This document shows, piece by piece, positions 43,010-51,004 of a DNA stretch of 64,000 nucleotides. This DNA is from Pseudomonadota bacterium (GTDB lineage: Bacteria > Pseudomonadota > Gammaproteobacteria > QQUJ01): assembly GCA_008501635.1 (NCBI GenBank), contig QQUJ01000005.1, forward strand, positions 1-64,000, written 5' to 3'. The first letter of the stretch is position 1, and each line of letters opens with the position of its first letter. Position numbers and translations under genes: made by a program. The notes beneath the pieces were generated by a model. It was not told where the DNA came from, did not search any database, and saw only the letters and a list, made by a program, of their open reading frames with translations.

Positions 43010-44092
43010 ATGAAGGGAAATGCACCACTGGTTTGTTGGTTTCAAGAGTGCCGAAAAGAGGATGTACCGCTGGTCGGGGGCAAGAACTCATCGTTGGGGG
43101 AACTGATTAACGCCGGTATTCGAGTACCGCCGGGATTCGCCCTGACCACCCACGCCTACCGCCAGTTTATCGAGCAGGGGAAACTCAGCGAAAAGCTGAT
43201 GGGCCTGTGTGACGGCATCGATGACACCGATATGCAGGCGCTGGAGGCCGCTTCCGTAGAAGCGCGTCGGCTTATCGAAGAGACCGATCTGACGTACGAG
43301 TTGGAAGACAGCGTCGCCGAGTACTATCGCAAACTTTCCAATTACTGCTGCATGCCGGCCACGCCTGTTGCCGTTCGTTCCAGCGCTACCGCTGAGGACT
43401 TGCCCGATGCGAGTTTTGCCGGTCAACAGGACACCTATCTCTGGATTCGAGGCGTCGACGATGTGCTGAACCGCGTCAAGACATGCATATCGAGCCTCTA
43501 CACGGCGCGTGCCATTGCGTACAGAAACAAAAACAAGTTCAAACATCATGAGGTGGCTATCAGCGTCGGGATTCAGAAGATGGCCAACTCGTGGACGGCC
43601 GGCGTGATGTTCACACTCAATCCGAGTAACGGTGACCGCTCCAGTATCGTTATCGATTCGAACTTCGGATTTGGTGAATCGGTCGTGTCGGGGGAAGTGA
43701 CACCCGACCAGTTCCTTGTGAACAAGGTGTCGGAAGAGATCATGGCGCGCACGATCTCGTGCAAAGAGGTCTGTTACACCGTCGATCCCATTACCCAAAC
43801 ATCGATACGATCCGAGGTTCCTGCTGAACGCCAGGAGGTTCAGTCATTGCTGGACCACGAAATCGAAGAGTTGGCGCGCATGGGCAAGTTGATCGAGAAG
43901 CACTATGGACGACCCATGGACGTGGAATGGGCCGTTGATAAAACAGTCCCGTCCGGTGGCAACATCTTCATCCTCCAGGCACGCCCCGAGACGGTGTGGA
44001 GTGCCCGCAAAACCGATCCGGTCAGCGGCGGCCGCAAATCGGCCCTCGAGCACATCGTCAACTCGGTGATGACGGGAAAGCGGCTGCAATGA
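43010..44092 (+). CDS. ppsB: Phenylphosphate synthase subunit PpsB
   Basis: PpsB, 360 residues, equals the N-terminal ATP-binding domain of PEP synthase: VGGKNSSLGELINAG (residues 23-37), the RSSATAEDLPDASFAGQQ ATP-grasp block (about residues 123-140) and the DVEWAVD/ILQARPETVW end. It lacks the swivelling and PEP domains, which PpsA supplies in part. It binds ATP and phosphorylates the PpsA histidine. A 103-base gap separates it from ppsA. ATG 43010 follows AGGAAAAGGG. Confidence 0.93.
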   Translation: MKGNAPLVCWFQECRKEDVPLVGGKNSSLGELINAGIRVPPGFALTTHAYRQFIEQGKLSEKLMGLCDGIDDTDMQALEAASVEARRLIEETDLTYELEDSVAEYYRKLSNYCCMPATPVAVRSSATAEDLPDASFAGQQDTYLWIRGVDDVLNRVKTCISSLYTARAIAYRNKNKFKHHEVAISVGIQKMANSWTAGVMFTLNPSNGDRSSIVIDSNFGFGESVVSGEVTPDQFLVNKVSEEIMARTISCKEVCYTVDPITQTSIRSEVPAERQEVQSLLDHEIEELARMGKLIEKHYGRPMDVEWAVDKTVPSGGNIFILQARPETVWSARKTDPVSGGRKSALEHIVNSVMTGKRLQ

Positions 44093-44169
44093 TGAGAGAC
44101 CATCGCTTGCAGGCCCTTGTCAGAAGCAGTGCGTAACAGTCACACAACATAACCAAAAGGATAGCCACC

Positions 44170-45588
44170 ATGGATCTACGAAATTTCATCGACAAATGCG
44201 AGAAAGCCGGCGAACTGGCGCGAGTCAGCGCCGAGGTCGATTGGAATCTCGAGCTTTCGCACATTTCGAAGGTGACCGAAGAGAAGAAGGGACCAGCGCT
44301 GCTGTTCGAGAATATCAAGGGGTATGACTCGCCCGTTTTTACCGGCGCGTTTGCCACCGCAAGTCGTCTGGCGATGTCGGTCAACATGCCGGGTCACTAC
44401 TCGCTTTGCGATTCCGCGCGCGAGTGGATGAACAAGACCATCGATGAACTGATTCCGGCAAAGGAAGTAAAAGAGGGTCCGATACTGGAGAACATTCACT
44501 CCGGTAAAAAAGTGGATCTGAACATGTTTCCGGTGCCGCGGTTTTTCCCCAGGGACGGCGGGCGCTACATCGGTACGGCCACCTTCCTGGCGATTCGTGA
44601 CCCCGACTCCGGGAAAGTCAATCTCGGCACCTATCGCATGCAGATGCTCGATGAAAAACGGTGCGGCGTGCAGATTCTGCCCGGCAAACGCGGCGAACGC
44701 ATCATGAACAAGTACAAGAAAATGGGCAAGAAGATGCCCGCGGCTGCAGTTATCGGTTGCGATCCGTTGATGATGATGGCCGGCGCCCTCCAGCACGAAG
44801 GTGCCCAAAGCCAGTACGACATCATCGGTTCGGTGCGCGGTGCGCCGTCGGAGTACATGCTGGCGCCGATGACGGGATTACCGATTCCGGCGGGGGCAGA
44901 GATCGTGCTCGAGGGAGAGATCGATCCGGAGAACTTCCAACCCGAAGGCCCGTTTGGCGAGTACACCGGGTATTACACCGACGAACTTTACAAGGTGATC
45001 AAAAAACCGTGTCTCGAGGTCAAGCAGATCCTGCACCGCAATAACCCGATTCTGTGGGCGACGTCGGTGGGCCGTCCGGTGACCGATGTGCATATGCTGC
45101 TTTCGTTTACCCGCACCGCGATGTTGTGGAGCGATCTGGCCAAAATGGGAATTCCCGGTATCAAGTCGGTCAATGTGATGCCGGAGTCTGCCGGCCGTTT
45201 CTGGGCGGTGGTTTCCGTAAAGACCATGTATCCCGGTCACTCTTCCCAGGTCGGCCAGGCGGTCATCTCCACCATAACCGGCAGCTACGGAATCAAGGGT
45301 GTCATCGTTGTCGACGAGGACATCGAGGCCGACGATGTGCAGCGCGTCTTCTGGGCGCTGGCGTGTCGTTACGATCCCATGCGCGGTACCGAACTCATCA
45401 AGCGCGGTCGTTCGACGCCTCTTGACCCGGCACTCGATCCCAGCGTCAGCAAACTGATCACCTCCCGGATTCTGCTCGATGCGACCATTCCCTTCGAATG
45501 GGAGGAAAAGCCCGTCGAGGTGGCCCTCGACGAGGCGACCATGGAGAAGATCAATTCGCGTTGGGACGAATACGGAATCAAGCTTTAG
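44170..45588 (+). CDS. ppcB: Phenylphosphate carboxylase UbiD-type subunit (53-kDa class, PpcB)
   Basis: This 472-residue member of the UbiD family has the conserved EGPFGEYTGYY block (about residue 259-269) with the acidic catalytic residue, and binds prenylated FMN in homologues. In Thauera, phenylphosphate carboxylase has two UbiD-type subunits of 54 and 53 kDa; this shorter one is named ppcB by size, and its pairing with ppcD next to it fits reports of ppcB-ppcD in Geobacter. It takes part in the CO2/4-hydroxybenzoate exchange core. The alpha/beta naming could be reversed. ATG 44170 has AAGGA upstream. Confidence 0.87.
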   Translation: MDLRNFIDKCEKAGELARVSAEVDWNLELSHISKVTEEKKGPALLFENIKGYDSPVFTGAFATASRLAMSVNMPGHYSLCDSAREWMNKTIDELIPAKEVKEGPILENIHSGKKVDLNMFPVPRFFPRDGGRYIGTATFLAIRDPDSGKVNLGTYRMQMLDEKRCGVQILPGKRGERIMNKYKKMGKKMPAAAVIGCDPLMMMAGALQHEGAQSQYDIIGSVRGAPSEYMLAPMTGLPIPAGAEIVLEGEIDPENFQPEGPFGEYTGYYTDELYKVIKKPCLEVKQILHRNNPILWATSVGRPVTDVHMLLSFTRTAMLWSDLAKMGIPGIKSVNVMPESAGRFWAVVSVKTMYPGHSSQVGQAVISTITGSYGIKGVIVVDEDIEADDVQRVFWALACRYDPMRGTELIKRGRSTPLDPALDPSVSKLITSRILLDATIPFEWEEKPVEVALDEATMEKINSRWDEYGIKL

Positions 45589-45600
45589 GGGGAATCGGTA

Positions 45601-46110
45601 ATGGAGCAGGCAGAGAATATCAAGCTGGTGATTCTCGATGTCGATGGCGTCATGAGCGACGGCCGCATTGTCATCGACGACAACGGTGTCGAACAGCGCA
45701 ATTTCGACATCAAGGATGGTTTTGGTGTCGTGGCCTTGCAGATGAGCGGCATCGAATGCGCCATCATCACATCAAAAAAATCGGGAGCAGTGCGCCACCG
45801 CGCGCAGGAGTTGAAGATCGCCCGCTTTTATGAAGGTATCAAAAAGAAAACCGAACCCTACGAAGAGATGCTCAAAGACAAAGGCATCGCTGATGCCGAA
45901 GTCTGCTACGTGGGCGACGATCTTGTTGATCTCAAGATGATGAAGCGCGTCGGCCTGCCCGTTGCGGTGGCTGATGCGGTCGACGAAGTGAGAGCGGCGG
46001 CGGTCTATATCACCAAAGCGCGTGGCGGCTACGGTGCCGTGCGCGAAGTGGCCGAGATGATTCTAAAGACGCAAGGTAAGTGGGAAAAGATTCTGGAAAA
46101 GGTTGGCTAA
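45601..46110 (+). CDS. ppcD: Phenylphosphate carboxylase HAD-type subunit PpcD
   Basis: The 169-residue (18-kDa) protein is a HAD hydrolase of the KdsC-like group, with the nucleophile motif LDVDGVMSDG (D13 and D15), a conserved threonine/lysine in ITSKKS and the acidic DDLVDLKMM motif. In the Thauera enzyme the 18-kDa subunit is needed for carboxylation starting from phenylphosphate but not for the exchange reaction, so it probably removes the phosphoryl group and delivers phenolate to the UbiD-type subunits. Here it lies 12 bases after ppcB. Confidence 0.9.
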   Translation: MEQAENIKLVILDVDGVMSDGRIVIDDNGVEQRNFDIKDGFGVVALQMSGIECAIITSKKSGAVRHRAQELKIARFYEGIKKKTEPYEEMLKDKGIADAEVCYVGDDLVDLKMMKRVGLPVAVADAVDEVRAAAVYITKARGGYGAVREVAEMILKTQGKWEKILEKVG

Positions 46111-46137
46111 CGGTATCAGTAACTAGAGGAATCCATT

Positions 46138-47625
46138 GTGAGCACTGTGAGAAAAGAGAAAGCAGTTGGCGCTGATTACGGCGCACCGGACAGCAATCGC
46201 GAGTTCATCGACATGTTGTTGAAGACCGGTGATGCGGTCGCCATCGAGCAGGAGGTCGATTGGGACAACGAGGCAGGGGCGATTGTGCGGCGAGCGTGCG
46301 AGCTGGGCGCGCCTGCCCCCTACATGAAAAAAATCAAGGACTATCCCGGCAACAGCTATTTCGGCGCGCCGCTGTCCACCTACCGGCGGATGGCCGTCTC
46401 ATTGGGCATGTCGCCCGATTCGACACTGCCGGAGATCTCCACGGAGTATCTGCGCCGTACCAACAGCGATCCTATCGAACCGGTGGTGATCGAACGCAGT
46501 GCCGCTCCCTGCAAAGAGAACGTGTGGATGGGCGACGATGTGGACCTCACCAAGCTGCCCGTGCCGCTGGTGCACGAAGGCGACGGTGGCCGCTACATCG
46601 GCACCTGGCATGCGGTAGTGACCAAGCACCCGATTCGCGGGGATTACAACTGGGGCATGTACCGCCAGATGATGTACGACTCGCGCACCATGTGCGGCGC
46701 GGTCTTTCCCTTTTCCGATCTGGGCAAGACGTTGAACGACTACTACCTGCCGCGCGGCGAGGCGATGCCTTTCGCCACCGCCATCGGCTTGTCGCCGCTG
46801 GCCGCCATGGCAGCCTGTGCGCCGTCACCGATTCCGGAGCCTGAGTTGACCGGCATGCTCGGTGGTAAGCCGGTGGAGCTGGTGAAGTGCGAAACCAACG
46901 ACCTGCTGGTGCCGGCCAACGCCGAAATCATTCTCGAAGGCGTGATCACGCCGGACGTGATGGTGGAGGAGGGTCCGTTCGGCGAGTACACCGGTTACCG
47001 CACCTCGCCGCGTATGCCGCGCGTTACCTTCCGCGTCAATTGTGTCACCTTCCGCAACAACGCGACCATGACCATCTCCAACATGGGCGTACCCATGGAC
47101 GAGGGGCAGTTGCTGCGCTCCTTCTCGCTGGGTCTGGAACTGGACAAGCTGCTGCGCAGTCAGGGCATTCCCATCACGGGCGTCTACATGCACCCGCGCT
47201 CCACGCATCACATGATGATCGTCGGCGTGAAGGTGACCTACGCGGGAGTCGCGCAGCAGATCGCGCAGCTCGCCTTCGGCAGCAAGCTGGGGCCGTGGTT
47301 CCACATGGTGATGGTGGTGGATGACAGCATCGATATCTACAACTGGGACGAGGTGTACCACGCCTTCTGTACCCGTTGTAATCCGGAGCGTGACATTCAC
47401 ATCTACAAGAACACCACCGGAACCTCGCTGTACCCGCATGCCAGCCCGCATGAGCGTGCCTATTCGATCGGTTCGAAAGTATCGTTCGACTGCACCTGGC
47501 CGGTGGATTGGCACAAGATCAACGACGTACCGACTACGGTCTCTTTCAAGAACGTCTACCCGCAAGAGATTCAGGATCGCGTAACCAGCAACTGGGAAGC
47601 CTACGGCTACCCACCGGTCAAGTAA
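46138..47625 (+). CDS. ppcA: Phenylphosphate carboxylase UbiD-type subunit (54-kDa class, PpcA)
   Basis: GTG 46138 with AGAGGA 7 bases upstream gives 495 residues, the larger of the two UbiD-type subunits. It has the EGPFGEYTGY block near residue 277 and the NMGVPMDEG and HHMMIVGVKVTYAG segments of the family. It is distinct in sequence from the 472-residue subunit, so the two are old paralogues, not a recent duplication. It should form the prFMN-dependent carboxylating core with PpcB and PpcC. Assignment to alpha is by length only. Confidence 0.87.
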   Translation: MSTVRKEKAVGADYGAPDSNREFIDMLLKTGDAVAIEQEVDWDNEAGAIVRRACELGAPAPYMKKIKDYPGNSYFGAPLSTYRRMAVSLGMSPDSTLPEISTEYLRRTNSDPIEPVVIERSAAPCKENVWMGDDVDLTKLPVPLVHEGDGGRYIGTWHAVVTKHPIRGDYNWGMYRQMMYDSRTMCGAVFPFSDLGKTLNDYYLPRGEAMPFATAIGLSPLAAMAACAPSPIPEPELTGMLGGKPVELVKCETNDLLVPANAEIILEGVITPDVMVEEGPFGEYTGYRTSPRMPRVTFRVNCVTFRNNATMTISNMGVPMDEGQLLRSFSLGLELDKLLRSQGIPITGVYMHPRSTHHMMIVGVKVTYAGVAQQIAQLAFGSKLGPWFHMVMVVDDSIDIYNWDEVYHAFCTRCNPERDIHIYKNTTGTSLYPHASPHERAYSIGSKVSFDCTWPVDWHKINDVPTTVSFKNVYPQEIQDRVTSNWEAYGYPPVK

Positions 47626-47640
47626 TTGAGGAGAAAGCAG

Positions 47641-47895
47641 ATGAATAAGTGGGAAACCTTTGTGATGGAGCTCGACGAACTGCCGGAGGACTGCGATCTC
47701 GAGTTGACCATACGCACGCTCAATGACGGGCTGGACAAGTACACCTATAAGCGCGTCAAGGCGCGGGTGTCGACTGATACCGCCAAGTTCGGCGATTCGC
47801 TGCAGGTTCGCTTCGGTCGCGGTCAATTGGCCAAGGAGCGTTTTTCCATCAATGTGCTGAAGGAGATTCAGCGTTTTCCTGAGAAATATCTCTGA
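47641..47895 (+). CDS. ppcC: Phenylphosphate carboxylase small subunit PpcC
   Basis: ATG 47641, after GAGGAGAAAG, gives 84 residues (about 10 kDa), the size of the gamma subunit of phenylphosphate carboxylase. Sequence includes KWETFVMELDELPEDCDLELTIRT-type acidic start (quoted in parts: KWETFVMEL, DCDLELTIRT) and a beta-rich middle; it has no relatives outside these clusters that I know. It directly follows the 495-residue subunit gene by 15 bases. A TTG at 47626 would extend it by five residues and is less likely. Confidence 0.85.
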   Translation: MNKWETFVMELDELPEDCDLELTIRTLNDGLDKYTYKRVKARVSTDTAKFGDSLQVRFGRGQLAKERFSINVLKEIQRFPEKYL

Positions 47896-47942
47896 AGGAT
47901 AGATAGCGAACAGGGTGCTGAATCCCCCGAGCGTAGACGACA

Positions 47943-49304
47943 ATGGCTTACACGGATTTGCGGCAATTCTTATCCGATCTGGGAACCGATCTGGTACGGG
48001 TGAAAGAGAGTGTCGATCCTCGCTTTGAGGTCGCCGCGGTTCTTAAGGCATTGGGGGATCAGCACCCCGCCGTCATGTTTTCGAACGTGCGGGGTTATGC
48101 GGGCGCCAGCATATGCGGCAACCTGCTGGGCAAGCGCAGTCGCCTGGCCAGAGCATTTGGTACCACGGCCGAAAAGCTTGCGGCGGTCTATCTGGAACGA
48201 AAAGGGCGCGGGATAGCGACGGTCGATTGTCATGGTAAGGCGCCGGTGAAGGAGGTGATCAAGCGGGATCCCGATGACCTTCTCGCACTGTTGCCCATTC
48301 TGACGCACTACGAGAAGGACGCGGCGCCCTTTATCACGTCGGGCGTGGTCCTGGCGAAAGATCCGGCAACCGGACGCCGTGCAATGGGGATACACCGGAT
48401 GATGGTGCACGGAGGTAATCGTCTGGGTGTATTCCTCGCCAATCCTCCCTTGTCTCAATTCCTGGAGAACGCGGAAAAAGAGGGAAAACCACTGGAAGTG
48501 GCGGTAGCCCTTGGCCTGGAGCCTGCCACGTTGGTGGCCGCTGTCGTAAAGGCGGGTTCAACAGGACCGGACAAGCTTGAGATTGCAGGTGCGCTACGCG
48601 ACGAACCTGTGGAGCTGGTGCGCGCGGAATCCGTCGAGATTGATGTTCCGGCGCACGCTGAAATCGTCATCGAGGGGAAAGTACTGCCGGGCGTACGGAT
48701 GAAAGAAGGGCCTTTCGGCGAAAATACCGGTTATTACTTTACCAACGAAAGCCCGGTTATCGAGATTTCCGCCGTCACCCACCGCGATGGTTTCGTCTAT
48801 CCGGGATTGTGTCCCTGGACAGCCGATGTAGATTCCCTGTTGTCACTGGCGGCCGGTACGGAACTGTTGTGGCAGTTGCAACGTCATGTTGGCGCCGTTG
48901 CGGATCTGGAGATGCTCGGTGGGACGATCGGTTTTTCCGCAGTCATCTCCGTGGGCCGCTGTTCAACCAGCGAAGTACGCAGACTGATTCAGTTGGCGTT
49001 GTCTCTGGATAAGCGATTGAAGTCGGTTACCGTCGTTGACGACGATGTGGATATACGTGATCCCCGAGAAGTCGCCTGGGCGATGGCGACTCGCTATCAA
49101 CCGAGCAGGGATACCCTGACAATCGACAGGACCGAACCTTACGTAATCGACCCATCAGCGGTTGCACTCGGCTGCGGTTCGAAAATCGGTTTTGACGCCA
49201 CAAAAGGGACGGGACCAGAGTACGAAAAGGTCGTCATACCCAAGGATGCAAGGTCGCGGGCGCAGACTCTGCTGGCGGGAATCGTTCAGGCGCCGACATG
49301 TTGA
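47943..49304 (+). CDS. Additional UbiD-family (de)carboxylase
   Basis: A 453-residue UbiD-like protein, third in this locus, with the EGPFGENTGYY block near residue 258 and a CSTSEVRRLIQLALSLD segment. Thauera and related phenol clusters also carry an extra UbiD-like gene beside the ppc genes, whose function is unknown. It may decarboxylate or carboxylate a related aromatic acid, or act as a second prFMN-dependent enzyme. Its last 7 bases overlap the DUF120 gene, implying coupled translation. The ribosome site is weak (GAGCG), so the ATG at 47943 is the first in-frame choice and fits the family start. Confidence 0.85.
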   Translation: MAYTDLRQFLSDLGTDLVRVKESVDPRFEVAAVLKALGDQHPAVMFSNVRGYAGASICGNLLGKRSRLARAFGTTAEKLAAVYLERKGRGIATVDCHGKAPVKEVIKRDPDDLLALLPILTHYEKDAAPFITSGVVLAKDPATGRRAMGIHRMMVHGGNRLGVFLANPPLSQFLENAEKEGKPLEVAVALGLEPATLVAAVVKAGSTGPDKLEIAGALRDEPVELVRAESVEIDVPAHAEIVIEGKVLPGVRMKEGPFGENTGYYFTNESPVIEISAVTHRDGFVYPGLCPWTADVDSLLSLAAGTELLWQLQRHVGAVADLEMLGGTIGFSAVISVGRCSTSEVRRLIQLALSLDKRLKSVTVVDDDVDIRDPREVAWAMATRYQPSRDTLTIDRTEPYVIDPSAVALGCGSKIGFDATKGTGPEYEKVVIPKDARSRAQTLLAGIVQAPTC

Positions 49305-49783
49305 CTGTAGAGACCATTCTTCAAGCCGAGACTCTGAGTTTGAGCGGAGTGGTCAGCAGTGGTCTGGGTGAGGGCTGTATGTTCACCAGTCTGCCCTGGG
49401 CGGCCAGCGAGTTCGAGAGGAAACTGGGTTTCATTCCTTACCCGGGAACATTCAACCTGACCATGACCGGCAAAAAGTGGGAACGGGGAAGGAAACGTAT
49501 GCTCACAGAACCGGGTATCGCCATTGAGCCCGCGACCGGATTCTGCGATGCGAAATGCTTTTGGGTCGTGATCGGCGAGCAGGTCGCCGGTGCTGTGGTC
49601 ATCCCGGATATCAGCGAGTATCCCAACGACAAACTGGAGATTCTTTGCCCGGTTCCGGTTCGCAGGACATTGGCCGCGAGTGACGGTCACGAGGTATCGA
49701 TAAAGGTAGCGCTCGACGTAAATCACCGGTGCGATCGGGATGTTCCCCAAGTGGCCAGTGGGGCATTGGGGGGAGGGCAATGA
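49298..49783 (+). CDS. DUF120 CTP-dependent riboflavin kinase-like protein
   Basis: The 161-residue protein matches the archaeal CTP-dependent riboflavin kinase (RibK, DUF120) from end to end: VVSSGLGEG near residue 17, the LGFIPYPGTFNL block (about residues 45-56), AGAVVIPDISEY near 108 and a final VRRTLAASDGHEVSIKV. The same segments occur in Methanocaldococcus RibK as I remember it. Bacteria normally make FMN with the unrelated bifunctional RibF, so a DUF120 gene is unusual in a gammaproteobacterium. It overlaps ubiD-like by 7 bases and nudix by 4 bases, so it belongs to the phenol operon. It probably makes FMN from riboflavin for prenylated-FMN synthesis by UbiX. Activity and nucleotide preference are inference. 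Confidence 0.8.
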   Translation: MLTVETILQAETLSLSGVVSSGLGEGCMFTSLPWAASEFERKLGFIPYPGTFNLTMTGKKWERGRKRMLTEPGIAIEPATGFCDAKCFWVVIGEQVAGAVVIPDISEYPNDKLEILCPVPVRRTLAASDGHEVSIKVALDVNHRCDRDVPQVASGALGGGQ

Positions 49784-50463
49784 GAGACCGGACATCGGAA
49801 TCGGGCGCCGCTCTTCAGACGTGTCAGAAGCCGGCGTATTACCTGAGGGGCGCTCATTTGGCCGGTGGGCCGCAATCCTTTCGCACCCGAATCCGACCCG
49901 GGGGCACCTCTAACTTTGTCGGGCCCAACCGCAAATCGGTTGTGGCGGACTATGCCTCTTGTGCCCAGTGCATGCGTTACAGAAGTGCCGCGCTGCTCGG
50001 CAGACAACCCCCTGGACGGTGCAGTGATTGCGGGTGTTCCCTGACTCGGGAATCGGTCGCCTTGGCACTCATCGAGCACCGCAAGCGATTGGTGCTTATC
50101 AAAAGAACGAAGGCACCACTGGCGGGATATTGGGCACCACCCGCAGGCCATGTGGAGATGGGAGAAACAGTGCCGCAGGCAGTGATCAGGGAAGCGCGGG
50201 AAGAGAGCGGGCTGGAGATAACACTGGATGGAATGGTGGGTATCTATACCGAGCAACGTCTGTCGGGTGCGGACTCGCACATGGTCATCACGGCCTTCAA
50301 CAGCCACTCGGTAAATGGCGATCCCGTGGCCGGAGATGATGCAGGAGACATCGCCCTTTTTGCGCGCGGCAAACTGCCTCAGCAACCGCCGCCCAGGCAG
50401 GGTACAGCAACAGATTACTGGGTCTACGGAGTCATTCAGAGATTGACCGCAAACTGGCGCTAG
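49780..50463 (+). CDS. Zinc-ribbon Nudix hydrolase
   Basis: ATG 49780 overlaps the DUF120 stop (ATGA) and follows GGAGGG. The 227-residue product has a zinc ribbon in its first half, formed by CAQC and CSDC (spacing about 20), then a Nudix box GHVEMGETVPQAVIREAREE that continues ESGLEI, matching GX5EX7REUXEEXGU. Zinc-ribbon Nudix enzymes hydrolyse dinucleotides such as NADH or FAD. The Thauera phenol cluster also includes a MutT/Nudix gene. Two uses fit the locus: splitting FAD to FMN, or converting dimethylallyl diphosphate to the monophosphate needed by UbiX. Start at 49729 would overlap DUF120 by over 50 bases and is rejected. Confidence 0.87.
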   Translation: MRDRTSESGAALQTCQKPAYYLRGAHLAGGPQSFRTRIRPGGTSNFVGPNRKSVVADYASCAQCMRYRSAALLGRQPPGRCSDCGCSLTRESVALALIEHRKRLVLIKRTKAPLAGYWAPPAGHVEMGETVPQAVIREAREESGLEITLDGMVGIYTEQRLSGADSHMVITAFNSHSVNGDPVAGDDAGDIALFARGKLPQQPPPRQGTATDYWVYGVIQRLTANWR

Positions 50464-50507
50464 TCAGCGGCGCCGCAAATTTACTCATGAGACGGAGGGT
50501 TCGAGAC

Positions 50508-50981
50508 GTGAACAATATTACGACCGCTACAGCGCATCCGATTACATCGGAACTGCCGGATGGATTGTTTGATTATCTCAGTGCGGGAGCGTTGAGCATT
50601 GTTATGACCGTTGGTGAGGATGGTTATCCGACTGACGCGTTTACCTGGGCAGCGGCTGTCGACAAAAAGCGCGTTCGGTTTGGCGCCGACCATGGCAGCA
50701 AGACGCTCAAGAATCTGGAGCGCGACGGTCGTGCAGCTGTGCAGATTATCGGACCAGACAATATGGTTTTCCTGGTCAAGGGCAAGTGCCGCCAGATCAA
50801 AGAACGCATTGACGCCGCACTCCCACTGGAGATTTCCATGTGGGAAATGGAGGTCATGGGTGCTCGTGATCAGTCGTGGCCGGGTGCTTCGCCGCTGCCG
50901 TTTGCCGTGCAATGGTCGGGAAAAGACCGTGGAAAACTGGTGCGCATGGAGCAGGACGTGTTTCAGGAGATGCGCAGCTAG
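50508..50981 (+). CDS. FMN-binding split-barrel protein (PNPOx-like)
   Basis: A GTG at 50508 has GGAGGG 8 bases upstream, giving 157 residues. The pattern ALSIVMTVGEDGYPTDAFTWA, followed by a strand ending RVRFGADHGSKTLKNL, is that of the pyridoxamine-phosphate-oxidase-like split barrel, which usually binds FMN. The ATG at 50487 is upstream of the ribosome site. In this locus it may be a flavin carrier or flavin reductase that delivers reduced FMN to UbiX; this is inference from its neighbours. No catalytic motif distinguishes oxidase from reductase. Confidence 0.75.
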   Translation: MNNITTATAHPITSELPDGLFDYLSAGALSIVMTVGEDGYPTDAFTWAAAVDKKRVRFGADHGSKTLKNLERDGRAAVQIIGPDNMVFLVKGKCRQIKERIDAALPLEISMWEMEVMGARDQSWPGASPLPFAVQWSGKDRGKLVRMEQDVFQEMRS

Positions 50982-51004
50982 CAGCGTCGCTAGGGGACAG
51001 ATCC

